64,000 bases of DNA, from positions 49,340 through 113,339 of the forward strand of contig NZ_LPWA01000103.1 of the NCBI RefSeq assembly GCF_001510895.1, written 5' to 3'. Shown one piece after another: positions 37,629 through 47,550 of the stretch. Made by a program: the position numbers and the translations under genes. The number at the start of each line of letters is the position of its first letter. Within the stretch, counting starts at the first letter, position 1. The notes below the pieces were generated by a model, which was not told the origin of the DNA, made no database searches, and worked only from the letters and a program-made list of their open reading frames with translations. The stretch comes from Mesorhizobium loti (lineage in GTDB: Bacteria; Pseudomonadota; Alphaproteobacteria; Rhizobiales; Rhizobiaceae).

Positions 37629-38534
37629 ATGCGTAAGCCTGCCGACCACGTTCGGCTGACGTTCATCCGCCCTATGGAGCCCGAGTTGGTCGAACAGCCG
37701 CCCAAGGGTGGCGAATGGGGCCATGAGGTCAAGTTCGACGGTTACCGGACCCAAGTCATCAAAGATGCTGAGAGCATCCGCTTCTTCACCAAGAACGGCT
37801 TCGACTGGACGGCCAAGTACCGGCCGCTCGCCGACGAGGCGAGCGCGATAGACGCCGAAAGCTTCATCATCGAGGGCGAGATCATCGTCACTAACGAGGC
37901 CGGCCTTTCGGACTTCCATGCGCTGCGCTCGGCCATCACGAAACGCCCCCAAGACCTCTACCTCGTGGTCTTCGACCTTCTGCACCTCAACGGCCACGAT
38001 CTACGCGACATGCCGCTGAAGGACAGGCGCGAAGTCCTACAAGCGGTGATCCCGGCCGGGGGTCGTATCCAGTTCAGCGAGGCTCTGCCTGGCACTGGCG
38101 AGGCCGTCTACCATCTCGCCTGTGAGGCCGGTCTTGAGGGCATCGTCTCGAAGCGGCTCGACAGCCTGTACCGCAGCGGCTCGACCATGAACTGGCGCAA
38201 GATCAAGTGCTACGTCGAGAAGGAGATGGAAATCATCGGCGTGAAGCGGGAGACCGGAAAGCCGGCAATCGTGCTCATGGCTGACAAGGGCCACTACATG
38301 GGCGGGGCGTTCGTGACGTTCAAAGCCGACAAGCGGCAGGCCCTATGGGACCGCGTTCAGGGCAAGGCCGGCGCTCCACCGCCGAAAGGGCTCGCCAAAG
38401 AGAAGGCCGAATGGCTCAAGCCGGGATTGGTGGGGCGGGTCAAGTTCCTAAAGGGCGAGGAGAAGCTTCGCCATGCGTCGCTGAAGGACTTCTGGGACGA
38501 GAATTCAAAGGACCAGCGCGGTCGGGGCATGTGA
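37629..38534 (+). CDS. ATP-dependent DNA ligase (LigD/LigC type)
   Basis: A 301-aa ligase: motif I EVKFDGYRT holds the Lys that is adenylated, motif III-like YLVVFDLLHLNG, motif IV GLEGIVSKRLDS, motif V WRKIKCY. The OB-fold domain follows to residue about 285. There is no polymerase or nuclease domain, so it is a stand-alone ligase of the kind that works with Ku in end joining; no Ku gene is in the window. ATG 37629 has GTGGAG nearby. Its 3' end overlaps the LysR gene by 30 bases in convergent orientation. Confidence 0.9.
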   Translation: MRKPADHVRLTFIRPMEPELVEQPPKGGEWGHEVKFDGYRTQVIKDAESIRFFTKNGFDWTAKYRPLADEASAIDAESFIIEGEIIVTNEAGLSDFHALRSAITKRPQDLYLVVFDLLHLNGHDLRDMPLKDRREVLQAVIPAGGRIQFSEALPGTGEAVYHLACEAGLEGIVSKRLDSLYRSGSTMNWRKIKCYVEKEMEIIGVKRETGKPAIVLMADKGHYMGGAFVTFKADKRQALWDRVQGKAGAPPPKGLAKEKAEWLKPGLVGRVKFLKGEEKLRHASLKDFWDENSKDQRGRGM

Positions 38535-39428
38535 TCTCGTAAATTCCCGCACCTCGTCAACTATCCAATTCCTGAATGCGCGAACCTTTGGGTGGTCTTG
38601 ATTGCCTATCCGGTAAACAAGATCGTACCCCCATTCCACGTCGAGCTTGGATTGCGGAAATAGCTCCACCAGTCGGCCCGCCGCGAGGTCTTCGGCGACC
38701 AGAACGCTCCGGCCGAGCGCCACGCCTTCACCCCGTATGGCGGCCTCCGTGGACATGCTGCCCAAGCTGTAGCCGGAGCCTCGGGTCTTTGGATAAGGCA
38801 GTTCCATCATGGAGAACCAACGTTCCCAAGTCGTGTTCATGCCAATCTCGTGTACCAACTGGCATTTGGCCAACTCACCGGGAGACCGAAGCCCGCCCAT
38901 GCGGTCGCGATAGAGTGGCGCGCAAACCGGGGAGACTGTTTCGTTCATGATGCGCTCGGCCACAGCGGCAGGATACTGGCCTGTTCCATAGCGCAAAGCT
39001 ACGTCTACGTGGCCGTTCGCGAAATCCACCGGAGCGTCGGTCACCTCGAGATGGACCTCGAAGTCAGGGCACTGCGCCATCAACTTGTGAATGCGTGAGG
39101 TCAACCATTTGCTTGCAAAGGAGACGCCCGAGCTAACGACAAGGCGCGTGTCGTCGTGCTTACGTCGAATGCTTTCCGCCTCTCGTGCCAGTTCGGAAAG
39201 CAGACGGGTGACGGCACTGAAGAACGAGATGCCTGCGTCGGTCAGTTCTATCCGGCGGGTCATACGACGGAAGAGTTGAACCCCGAGATGGTCCTCAAGC
39301 GCCTTGATCTGACGGCTTACAGCGCCGTGGGTCAGATGCAGCTCCTCCGCCGCCCGTGTCATGCTGAGCCTCCTACCGGTAGCCTCGAAAGCACGGAGCG
39401 TTTGTAGCGGAGGAAGCTGGTCGAACAT
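38505..39428 (-). CDS. LysR-type regulator (GcvA-like)
   Basis: A 307-aa LysR protein. The N-terminal HTH is MTRAAEELHLTHGAVSRQIKA, and the substrate-binding domain covers residues about 95-300. It is divergent from an EamA-type transporter gene 45-120 bases away, the usual layout for a LysR regulator and the exporter it controls; ligand unknown. Confidence 0.9.
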   Translation of the reverse strand: MFDQLPPLQTLRAFEATGRRLSMTRAAEELHLTHGAVSRQIKALEDHLGVQLFRRMTRRIELTDAGISFFSAVTRLLSELAREAESIRRKHDDTRLVVSSGVSFASKWLTSRIHKLMAQCPDFEVHLEVTDAPVDFANGHVDVALRYGTGQYPAAVAERIMNETVSPVCAPLYRDRMGGLRSPGELAKCQLVHEIGMNTTWERWFSMMELPYPKTRGSGYSLGSMSTEAAIRGEGVALGRSVLVAEDLAAGRLVELFPQSKLDVEWGYDLVYRIGNQDHPKVRAFRNWIVDEVREFTRSHAPTALVL

Positions 39429-39551
39429 TTCCGAGCCATGCGTGAGGGCAGTTCACGCGTCTAGTGAGATTAAATGGTTTGTCGAGTTGGCCTGCCTCCG
39501 ACTAGACATGACACCGACGCACGCAAATTCCAACTGACAGTGGCATCGAAT

Positions 39552-40494
39552 ATGTCATCGAACACCCCTGACGCCGGGCTCCTATCCCAGCCATTTGCAC
39601 CAAACGAACTTTCCTCGAAGAGCGTTGGAGCCATGATGTTGCTGGCGGTGATGTGGGGACTTTCAATACCCATCACGAAGCTGGGACTTGGCAACATCCC
39701 GCCGATCACGTTCACGGCGCTACGCTTCATGGTGGCTGTGCCTCTGATGCTGTTCCTGGCCCGCCGCCACCTTTGGGTTCCGACGAAAGCAATCCCCAGC
39801 ATTGTCGGTCTTGGCGTCATGGGCATTACGCTCGGCAATGTGGCCCAGTCCTTCGGTGTGCAAGGCACGTCGGCCTCTGTCGCGACCATCCTGTCGGCAA
39901 CAATCCCCATCTTCATGGTCATCTTGGCGGCCGTTCGGCTGAAGCAGTCTGTCACACCCGTCCAGTGGACCGGCCTACTTGCCGCCTTCATCGGAATTGC
40001 GCTGGTGGCGGTTGGCAGCGGATCGGGCGTGATGACATGTCTAAGACGACGGCCTCGGGTGTCGCTTGGATGCTGGTTTCGGCCGTAGGCATCGCGTCTT
40101 ACTACATCTGGAGTGCCGAGCTGACGGAAAAACACGGTCTCTTGCCAGTTGCTGCGTGGAATATGCTCGTTGGCTTGATAACTGTCGTACCGCTTGCCGC
40201 GTGGGAAGGGGCCCATCAGCCTGTAAACATCACCATAGAGCTATTGCTGCTACGGCTTACCTCGGCGTGATGGTTACGGTGGTAGGTCTGCTGTTGTGGC
40301 TGTATCTGCTCCGCACCGTGCCCGCCCGCGTTGCGGCGAGTGTCCAGTATCTTCAGCCTGTGTTCGGGATCACGGCCAGCTCGTTCCTCTTTGGCGACAA
40401 GCTCGGCCTCATCTTCGCGGCCGGTGTTGGACTTATCCTCGGAGGACTTGCACTGGCCGCTTCCCGAAAGCGTCCTCGCGCGAACGATCTGTAA
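39552..40494 (+). CDS. EamA/DMT-family transporter (frame-repaired)
   Basis: Repaired length is about 314 aa from ATG 39552 (340 aa if ATG 39474 is used), with about ten membrane helices in two EamA repeats. The first is VGAMMLLAVMWGLSIPITKL to GLLAAFIGIALVAVGSG, the second VAWMLVSAVGIASYYIW to LGLIFAAGVGLILGGLALA. The PVFGITASSFLFGD motif is typical of the second repeat. One-base deletions near 40028 and 40240 interrupt it. It probably exports a small metabolite under control of the divergent LysR protein. Confidence 0.75.
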
Positions 40495-40514
40495 TGAGAG
40501 GTCGGGCGCTCCCG

Positions 40515-40691
40515 CTATAGGAAATCCTCACCGTCAGCCCGGTGCTCAAAGCAGAACCGGTGCGGTGCCTGCTTCGGCTTGGCAAAGCCCCAGCCGGCGT
40601 CTTTGGCGCAGCCTTCGTGCTCGCAGACATGATGCTGGACACCGGGCGGGGTGCCATATTCAGGCTTGGGCAGTCGTATTTCGTCGCTCAT
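40515..40691 (-). CDS. Small Cys/His-rich protein
   Basis: A 58-aa protein starting MSDEIRLPKPEYG. The pattern HVCEHEGCAKDAGWGF then HRFCFEHRADG gives Cys and His ligands for one zinc. Such mini zinc-finger proteins are common in rhizobial genomes; function unknown. Confidence 0.6.
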   Translation of the reverse strand: MSDEIRLPKPEYGTPPGVQHHVCEHEGCAKDAGWGFAKPKQAPHRFCFEHRADGEDFL

Positions 40692-40769
40692 GAGCAACAG
40701 TGAACGAAATGAGAACAAAACTGTCAGGCGCCTCTTGACCGGAGCCCCTGCCACTCCTCATTTCAGGGC

Positions 40770-41197
40770 ATGCCCGAGCAACCCGAGAAGTGGCCGAGAG
40801 GCGCTGCCTGGACCCTGACGCATGCCCACGACGCTGGGCAGGTAGCGGGAATCCGCTGCGCCCGCTGCAATGTCACGCGCTATTATAAGCCGGCCGAGCT
40901 GCGGGAAGTGATCGGCAATGTCACGATCGACGAGGTGAGGGACAAGGTGCGCTGTCAGAAATGCGGCAGCCGCGAATGGATGAGCGCGCAGCTGTTCCAC
41001 CCCACCGGCGAGCAGGTGCACACGATCGCTACCGTCGCCTGGTGCAGATCCGATGGGAGAAGCGCGTCATTTGGCGCGACGAGCGATGGATCCTGAGTCC
41101 AATCCTGGTGAGGTGTGGCGGGACGGCGATTCCAGCTTCTGGCGGTGCTCAATTCGTCAATGCAGACCGGGCCGAATTCGCTGCAGTTCGCATCTGA
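40770..41197 (+). CDS. Zinc-ribbon hypothetical protein (frame-repaired, 3' part uncertain)
   Basis: The first frame gives IRCARCNVTRYYKPAELRE and VRCQKCGSREWM, two CxxC pairs of a zinc ribbon. Near 41020 the frame is probably lost by one base (GTGCACAC); the next frame continues RYRRLVQIRWEKRVIWRDER, a plausible basic C-terminus ending by 41197 at the latest (142 aa). Without the repair the protein stops at 41096 (108 aa). Function unknown. Confidence 0.5.
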
Positions 41198-41271
41198 TCA
41201 CAACGGGCTCTCCAGCCGTCACGTGCGGCATCACGTCAGAGCCCAGCGCGAAACGGGCGAGGAATCAGCAA

Positions 41272-41712
41272 CTACCGGGCTGTACGCTTTTTGCCATTGC
41301 TCTTCGCCGGCTTTGCCGCGGCCTTGCGGCCAAGCCCGCTCGCCTTCGCCAGCGACGACCGCTGCGCCGCGTAGTTCGGCGCCACCATCGGGTAGTCGGC
41401 CTTCAATCCCCACTTCGCCCGGTACTCGTCGGGCGTCAGCCCGTAGTGAACATTGAGATGGCGCTTCAGCGACTTGAACTTCTTCCCGTCCTCGAGACAG
41501 ACGATGTAATCCGGAAACACCGACCGCTTCGGGTTCACCGCAGGAGCCTGGGCCGGCATCTCGGGCTCGGTGGCCTGCCCGATTTTCGCGAGCGACGAAT
41601 TCACGCTTTCGATCAGATCCGGGAGAGATGCGACAGGTACGGGGTTGTTGCCGACATAGGCAGAAACGATTTCAGCAGTTAACTCTATCAGGTTGGTCGT
41701 CTCGTCGGCCAA
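41272..41712 (-). CDS. Ros/MucR-family zinc-finger transcriptional regulator
   Basis: A 146-aa protein with the MucR core DYIVCLEDGKKFKSLKRHLN, then VHYGLTPDEYRAKWGLKADYP and a basic C-terminal tail. The TTG start at 41712 is chosen because AGGAG lies nine bases upstream and the product then begins like other MucR proteins (ADETTNLIE). MucR proteins are heterochromatin-like regulators of exopolysaccharide and symbiosis genes in rhizobia; a plasmid copy may silence plasmid genes. Confidence 0.85.
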   Translation of the reverse strand: MADETTNLIELTAEIVSAYVGNNPVPVASLPDLIESVNSSLAKIGQATEPEMPAQAPAVNPKRSVFPDYIVCLEDGKKFKSLKRHLNVHYGLTPDEYRAKWGLKADYPMVAPNYAAQRSSLAKASGLGRKAAAKPAKSNGKKRTAR

Positions 41713-41939
41713 GATGAATTCTCCTTGTCGCAATCCCTCATCGTAGTAGCTTTTGGCGACGAACTAATCAACTACACTGGTCACTGAGACTAAACCCGAC
41801 ATGCTGATGAGTGCCATCGCACCCCAGGTTCGATTAAGGACATATCCTGCATCGAGAGCCTTCGTTCGCCTTCAGACAAACCCACCAGTGACTAACAACG
41901 GTCGGCATGTCGTGACTGTGCACAAACCGGCAGGGCCGA

Positions 41940-42392
41940 TTGCAATCCGGGCTTTCATGGGAGCAAATCTTGCCTATGGCGGTGGATGAGCTGGACGCGA
42001 TTGTTTTCCGGATGGCGGTCGAAAGTGCGCTGGCGCTCCCCCTTGGCTTCACCGAAAAAGTCGCGGAAATCGCCGCCAGAAGCCATGGCGTTCTGCTTTT
42101 CGATTTGCGCATAGATGACGACGTGGAACTGCAGCGGATCGCCGCCATCCGATATCCTAGCGACCAGACAGGCGTTCTCGCGCTCGACAAGAGAGGCGCG
42201 GTGACCAACCATTGCTTGGTCAATGGCTCTTTCTCCAGCTTTATCGCTCCTTTGGAGGACTGGAGCGCTTTGCCATTGCCGATGCAGGCCAGGACGAGTA
42301 TCGTCGGCCAGACCAGCCTCTTCATCGGCGCTTTACGCGACGCCGGATACATTCCGCGCAGCGGCCTCCGATCGGAAGTTTATCAGCGATAG
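41940..42392 (+). CDS. Hypothetical protein
   Basis: An open frame of up to 150 aa; the real start may be ATG 41976 (MAVDELDAIVFRM). The sequence is acidic and looks protein-like (HGVLLFDLRIDDDVELQ, PYSDQT-like loop), but no family is recognised and no strong ribosome-binding site is present. Its 3' end overlaps the minus-strand frame at 42333-42598. Confidence 0.4.
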   Translation: MQSGLSWEQILPMAVDELDAIVFRMAVESALALPLGFTEKVAEIAARSHGVLLFDLRIDDDVELQRIAAIRYPSDQTGVLALDKRGAVTNHCLVNGSFSSFIAPLEDWSALPLPMQARTSIVGQTSLFIGALRDAGYIPRSGLRSEVYQR

Positions 42393-42598
42393 GGAAACGA
42401 AGATGGTCCCGGTCGAGGTCTGGCCCCAATACGTGGCTGGCTTGACCAGGAACACTTTGTCGGCGTTGGCCGCAAACAGCTTGAGGGTGCGACCGTCGAT
42501 GGTGACGGAGTCGTTGAGCCAATGTCGTCCGCCGCCGCCGTATTTTGAAAAGCGCTAAGGCGGGTCGCTCCGGCACGTTGCGGTCCGTCAGGCGGCAC
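42333..42598 (-). CDS. Hypothetical protein (frame-repaired)
   Basis: A minus-strand frame reading SKYGGGGRHWLNDSVTIDG then LKLFAANADKVFLV and YWGQTSTGTIFVSLS looks like a folded small domain. It has no start of its own. Adding one base to TTTT at 42548-42551 (coding strand) joins it to a GTG at 42598 inside the end of the upstream gene, giving about 88 aa. No family recognised. Confidence 0.35.
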
Positions 42599-42974
42599 GC
42601 GATTGGGCTGGATCCTGAGGACCCAAGCCAGTGATGGCGCGGACGGCTGCGGCAAGGGCACAGACATCGTCAAGCATGGCGAGCGCGACGAAGTGGTTTG
42701 GACCGCCGGAGTAGTCGTTGCGGCCCTGGCAGGTCCGTATGAGAATACCGTGACCGGAGGAGAGCCCGAACTGGCTGACCTGGATATAGACGCAGTCGTG
42801 ATGCAAGGTCACCTCGCCCGAGACAGCCACCCCGGCCTTGTTGGACCGCAGGTCGTAGCTGCCCGGCGGCAGGTTGAGTTCGGCGGCGAGCCTCCTCAGC
42901 CTTGAACGGGCCGTCGTAAGAAAGCGTCTTTCGTGCTGCTCGTCGTAAGAGCAGCTCTTGTCCCACTGGAACAT
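42588..42974 (-). CDS. Conserved hypothetical protein
   Basis: A 128-aa protein starting MFQWDKSCSYDEQHERR; GGAGG lies six bases before this ATG. Core GSYDLRSNKAGVAVSGEVTL and GHGILIRTCQGRNDYSGGPN suggests a beta-rich domain. Small proteins of this type sit between ParB-like and other accessory genes on rhizobial plasmids; function unknown. Confidence 0.65.
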   Translation of the reverse strand: MFQWDKSCSYDEQHERRFLTTARSRLRRLAAELNLPPGSYDLRSNKAGVAVSGEVTLHHDCVYIQVSQFGLSSGHGILIRTCQGRNDYSGGPNHFVALAMLDDVCALAAAVRAITGLGPQDPAQSRAA

Positions 42975-42985
42975 ATCGTCCTCCA

Positions 42986-43027
42986 TAAAAGAAAAGAGCC
43001 CGGAATCGCTGTGGCGATCCCGGGGCT
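42986..43027 (-). terminator. Terminator after the ParB-like gene
   Basis: AGCCCGGAATCGC (42997-43009) pairs with GCGATCCCGGGGCT (43014-43027) with one bulge, followed on the minus strand by CTTTTCTTTT (42987-42996). It separates the ParB-like gene from the small gene at 42588-42974. Confidence 0.7.
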
Positions 43028-43092
43028 TGTGAGTTTTGGGTTTGGAAGCGAGCCCGGCAGGGATATCGGACAGGTGCCGAGCCGAGAGCCTT

Positions 43093-45243
43093 CTATTCGG
43101 CCGCCTGGAGTTGGTCTGTCTCCATGCCGTCATTCGTCACGGGCTCATCGGAGTACGGATCTACATCGTCGGCGAGGAAGGCCGGGAGTTCGGCGGCGTC
43201 GCCGTCGAATGTCATCTCGCCCGAAACATCGCCGGCGGCGGCATCGCTTACATCGCCTGACGCCTTACCGACGACCTCGAGGCGCAGCGGCTCGGGCAGC
43301 CAATTCGATCCTTCGAGAAGACGGGCGGCTTCACGGGCCATGATATCCTTCTTCATATGATCGATCAGCTGCGCGGAGTCCGCGCCACGGGCTTCACGGA
43401 CAGCCTGCAGGATTCTCACCTTGGTGAGGCGCCCGAGGAATTCGACCGTGGGCGTCCAGCCGGCGTCGACCATATCGAACTGGAGCGAACGGCCGAGAAC
43501 GTCGGCGTGCGCAAGCGCCTTCGAACGCCTGTTCCAGGGTTCGACCACCGCGTTGAGGGTCAGCGAAACGCAGTGCGCGAACAGCGCCTTGCGGCTTGCC
43601 TCATCCAGTGTGAAAAGGAAGTCCCACAGGCGTTCCGCCTCATCGGGAAGATCGCGATCCCACGCTTCGTGCCGCTCGGTGATTTCCGTGGCCCACGACG
43701 TCTCGGCAAGGCCATCGACCTGGCTGAAGCTGCCGCTTTTCAGGCTCATCTCGAGGCAGGTGTCCGGCGCGAAGCGGTAGAATACTTGCAGGGCGAATGC
43801 GTGGAGTGCCGCGACGAAGGCGATGTCGACGTCACCGGCGAGCGCATTGCGGAGCGCCAGCGTCCGCTGCGCGGTCAGGTCGAAGACGAGCCGATCGGGC
43901 AGCGGCTTGATTGCGTCGTCCTCACCGTCATCCGCAGAGCTGTCATTCACCAGCCTGCCGTTAACGACAACACCATCGCCATCGCCGTCATCGTTGGGTT
44001 GAGTCTCGCCCTCGGCATCCCCGTCATCGCCCTCACCGACATCGCCGGTCTCGGTCCGCGGCTCGTCCTCGGCGCGCACGAAGCCGGGCTCGACCTGAAG
44101 CTCACCGTTGGCGGCAAGCGTAACGAAAACACCGGCAATGGCCTTCAGTACGGGGTCGTAGCTTTGAGGACGATCGTCGATCGCATCGAGCTCGGCGCCG
44201 AGCTGATCGAGCTTCGCCTCGATTGCCTCGTCGGCTTCTTCAGCCGCAGCATAATCCGCGTCGAGCTTGTCGTATTCGGCTTTCAGAGCGTTGTAACGTT
44301 CGAGCTCCTCGGCGCTCAGCTCTTGGGCTGCGGCGTAGATGCGCCGCATGCCAGAGGTGTGTCCGTAAGGAAAGCTGATTGCCGCCTCGACCCATTTCCA
44401 GCCTTCGGTGCGGATCGTCTCGGCATCCACCTTCAGCTTGTCGAAGACGAGCTGCTCGAGAAGAGCAGCATCCTGTAACCAGCCGCCGGAATCCTGCTCG
44501 AACAGGTCGCGAAGAATGACGCCGCCGGCGGCCTCATAGGCTTCCGCGCCGACATAGACGGCCCGGCGATCATCGGCACGCACCGTAGTCTCGGTCAGCA
44601 GGCGCCGGATGTAATAGGGTTCCTGCATGTGTGAGCTGGAAACCCGGTCCCAAACCTGCTCCTGGCGCGCATGGTCGTCGGTGATCGAAAACGCCATGAG
44701 CTGCTCGAGCCGGATTTCGTCCTTCTCGTAGAGGTCGAGCAGCTTCGAAGACACGGAGGCAAGTCTGAGGCGTTGCCTCACCGTCGCCGGCGACACGAAG
44801 AAGCGGGCGCCGATTTCTTCCGGATCGAGGCCCTGATCACTGAGCGTCCTGAAGGCCCGGAACTGGTCGAGCGGATGCAGGTCGGCGCGCCGCAGGTTTT
44901 CGGCAAGCGAATCCTCCTCGGCCGAGGTCTCCTGCCCGCGGTTGACGATGCAGGGGATCGGCTCGTTCTTGGCCAGGCGCTTCTGCTTGATGAGAATGCC
45001 GAGCGCGAGAAAACGGCGACCGCCGGCAGGCACTTCGAACATGCCGGTCTCCTCGCCCTCGCCGTCGAGCACGGGACGGACGTTCAGGCTCTGGATGAGC
45101 TTTCGCCGTCCGATGTCCTCGGCCAGTTGTTCGATGGACACGCCGTCCTTGATACGGCGGACATTCTTCTGCGACAGCATCAGCTTGTCATAGGGGATGT
45201 TTTCTGCGGCGTTCATCGCGATCTTCTGAATGGCCTTTGCCAT
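43093..45243 (-). CDS. Large ParB/RepB/Spo0J-domain protein
   Basis: A 716-aa protein. ParB N-terminal domain about residues 15-120 (LSQKNVRRIKDGVSIEQLAEDI, VPAGGRRFLALG, DSLAENLRRADLHPLDQ), then the HTH region ARFFVSPATVRQRLRLASVS. A coiled coil (LERYNALKAEYDKLDADY), an acidic low-complexity stretch (about 390-440) and a second globular part follow. It is much longer than a partition ParB; the real partition protein is RepB. Such proteins may regulate transcription or cut DNA. Start ATG 45243 follows the DUF932 gene in the same orientation. Confidence 0.85.
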   Translation of the reverse strand: MAKAIQKIAMNAAENIPYDKLMLSQKNVRRIKDGVSIEQLAEDIGRRKLIQSLNVRPVLDGEGEETGMFEVPAGGRRFLALGILIKQKRLAKNEPIPCIVNRGQETSAEEDSLAENLRRADLHPLDQFRAFRTLSDQGLDPEEIGARFFVSPATVRQRLRLASVSSKLLDLYEKDEIRLEQLMAFSITDDHARQEQVWDRVSSSHMQEPYYIRRLLTETTVRADDRRAVYVGAEAYEAAGGVILRDLFEQDSGGWLQDAALLEQLVFDKLKVDAETIRTEGWKWVEAAISFPYGHTSGMRRIYAAAQELSAEELERYNALKAEYDKLDADYAAAEEADEAIEAKLDQLGAELDAIDDRPQSYDPVLKAIAGVFVTLAANGELQVEPGFVRAEDEPRTETGDVGEGDDGDAEGETQPNDDGDGDGVVVNGRLVNDSSADDGEDDAIKPLPDRLVFDLTAQRTLALRNALAGDVDIAFVAALHAFALQVFYRFAPDTCLEMSLKSGSFSQVDGLAETSWATEITERHEAWDRDLPDEAERLWDFLFTLDEASRKALFAHCVSLTLNAVVEPWNRRSKALAHADVLGRSLQFDMVDAGWTPTVEFLGRLTKVRILQAVREARGADSAQLIDHMKKDIMAREAARLLEGSNWLPEPLRLEVVGKASGDVSDAAAGDVSGEMTFDGDAAELPAFLADDVDPYSDEPVTNDGMETDQLQAAE

Positions 45244-45440
45244 GGTCAGGTTCTCCATGACGGGCGGCCCGGGGCCTCTCCCCGAACCTCCAAGCCCGTC
45301 ACCAACCCTCCCCTCCCCCCCTCTGCCTCTCTGGGACTCGCGCCAGCGCCGGCTGCCTGCCAGTCGACAGTGATGCTCCCACTGGTTTCTTCACGGGGGG
45401 CGGCCGAAATGCCATCGAACCGGCAGACGACCCGTAACTG

Positions 45441-45480
45441 AAAAAGAAAACGCGCCGTCCTCTGCTCTTGAGGACGGCGC
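45441..45480 (-). terminator. Terminator after the DUF932 gene
   Basis: Perfect 11-bp stem GCGCCGTCCTC (45452-45462) and GAGGACGGCGC (45470-45480), loop TGCTCTT, followed on the minus strand by GTTTTCTTTTTC (45440-45451). It lies 60 bases past the repaired stop at 45540, which supports that stop. Confidence 0.85.
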
Positions 45481-45539
45481 TGGGAGATGACAGACGTAAG
45501 GCCGGCGACCGGAGGGCCTCCACGCCGGCATCGAAACGA

Positions 45540-46735
45540 TCAGGCGGCGAAGTCGAGAAGCTTCTTGGCCTTGCCTTCCATGTCCAGGCGAACATCCTGA
45601 TGCGACTTGTCGCGCGCGACGCGCGTGATGCCTGTACGAAGTCGAAAATCGATTCCGGCGGACGGCTTTCTTCGAGCAGCACAGTATCGATGATCTTTGC
45701 AGTCTCGGACTTGGAGAAGCCGCGCTTGCGCAGGAAGCTCTGGCGATCTTCGTCGTCCCGAGCGACAATCCGCTGCCGCGCCGCCTTGATGCCGTTGATG
45801 AACGGCATGGGCGAGGAATCGGCGAACTGTATCAGCGCCGGCTCGGCTTCCAGAGCGAAACGCGAGGCGGCATACTTTGAATGGCGGATGGTGATTTCCT
45901 CGAAATCTTCAACGCCCCACAAATTTCGGTTCTGACACACTGCGCGTAGATAAAAGCTAGCGATGCCAAGGGTGCGGGATCCGACTTCGGAATTCCAGCA
46001 GTAGAAGCCGCGGAAATATAGATCCGGTTCCCCGTTCGACAGCCGACCGGCCTCGATCGGGTTCAGATCGTCGACGAGGAACACAAAGACATCGCGATCA
46101 GACGCGTAGAGCGTAGTGGTGTCTCTGGAGATGTCAACGTTAGGATTGTAGATCCCCGTCGACCAGTCGAGCGCGCCCGGCACCTTCCAGCGGGTGTCAC
46201 CGGTGCCGTTGCCGGCGATCTTCTGCACGGCTGCGACCAATTCTGAGTCGAATATTCGGCCGTAGTCCGGGCCCGTTACCGCCCGCAACTCGAGGCGTCC
46301 GTTGTCGATCTCCAACGTCTTCACCTGCTCGGCGCGATGGTTGAGGAGCCCGTGCTGGAGGTTGATCGCCGCGAGCGGAGCCGGAAGCTGGCGCAGATAG
46401 GTGGCCGGCGCGCCGACCAGGTTGGCGAGCTGACCAAAACTCCAATGTGTGGGAGCCACGGGGGCAGGCGCATCGGGCAGCATTAGCCGCAGACGCTCCG
46501 GATCGTCACGGTTGGCCTCGACGCGGATGAGCTCACTTTCTACGATGCGTGTCTTGCTGCGATCGGACCGCCGCTTCACCGCATTGTGGAGATCAGAGAG
46601 CGACAGGTAGCGTTCGTCCGCTGGCCGGTTGAACCATTCCGACGATACGCGGCCGTTGCGTTGTCCGCGGCTTACGTCGACCTTATACCCCGCACGATTG
46701 CTCTGCGTGGGCCTGTGAATTTCCATCTGTGTCAT
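45540..46735 (-). CDS. DUF932 domain protein (frame-repaired)
   Basis: Repaired length is 398 aa. The DUF932 core has HWSFGQLANLVGAPATYLR and AVTGPDYGRIFDSELVAAV, then FYCWNSEVGSRTLGIASFYL and NRNLWGVEDFEEITIRHSK. The frame is lost at CC 45631-45632 (coding GG, three needed); repair gives FDFVQGITRVARDKSHQDV and an end at KKLLDFAA. Unrepaired, the frame runs on through the terminator at 45441-45480. DUF932 proteins are plasmid- and phage-associated with unknown function. Confidence 0.82.
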
Positions 46736-47021
46736 GGTGGTACCTCCGCGGCGAGCGCCGGGAGTCTCTCCCCCGGACCTCCGCCCGCCACCACAAGCCC
46801 GCCCACCCTCTACCTCTGTTGGCTTCCGCGCCCGCTAACAGCGCCGCGGCAGCACCTCCATCTGGCGGCTATCCCGGGAGGGAACGCCCGGCCGAAAAAT
46901 CGTATTGGGCCAAGCACCGCTTACCCGCCGGGCCTATCCAGGCCATCGCTGATGCATATATGAATGACCCGGCGTCATGGTACGCAAAGGCGCACCGAGG
47001 TCGGATTGAAAGTGTGATGGC

Positions 47022-47264
47022 ATGTCGAGCAGGTTCGTCCGGCCCGTTGTCGTGCAAGTTGGCCGACATGAGCGTGAGCGTGTCATACTTGATGTGAACG
47101 ACGCAGCGACGATCCTGCTGCGAAGTTTCCCTCATCAGACGAAGAAGCGAAAACTGGCTATGGATGCATGTCTTCAAGTTCTGCGTGGCGAAGCTCAGCC
47201 ACCGGTTGCCAGACGGGCCTTCGTTGTAGCGGCGCTAGAAGCGAGGATGCTACGCAGCGACTGA
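47022..47264 (+). CDS. DUF982 family protein
   Basis: An 80-aa protein with the DUF982 pattern: VVVQVGRHERERVILDVNDAA, LLRSFPHQTKKRKLAMDACL, then ARRAFVVAALEARML. Common in multiple copies in Rhizobiales; function unknown. The start is uncertain because no strong ribosome-binding site is visible. Confidence 0.7.
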   Translation: MSSRFVRPVVVQVGRHERERVILDVNDAATILLRSFPHQTKKRKLAMDACLQVLRGEAQPPVARRAFVVAALEARMLRSD

Positions 47265-47550
47265 GTTACACGTGAATCCTGGCTGGCTTTCAACGTGACC
47301 GTGAATCGAATCTGAGCGTCGCAACTCAGGGCCAGATCGTCGTCGTGCATGGCGCCCTGCTACCTGCGATTCTGGCCAGCGAGATCGCCTACCAGCGGCG
47401 GCCATTCGCCGTCGCCTTAGTTACCCGTGCGCCCAGGTCCTTTGCGACGATGTCCACACCTTGAAGACCCGTAGTTCCGAACGCATATTTTTCGCCTGGC
47501 CGGTCACGTTGCGGGGGCCCGGCGCAGTGTCGACCACGGTGGAGGATCTT

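Noticed and set aside
45299..46735. DUF932 protein extending to 45299
   Set aside because: The extension follows a one-base loss at 45631 and runs through a strong terminator hairpin; the repaired stop at 45540 fits the family ending.
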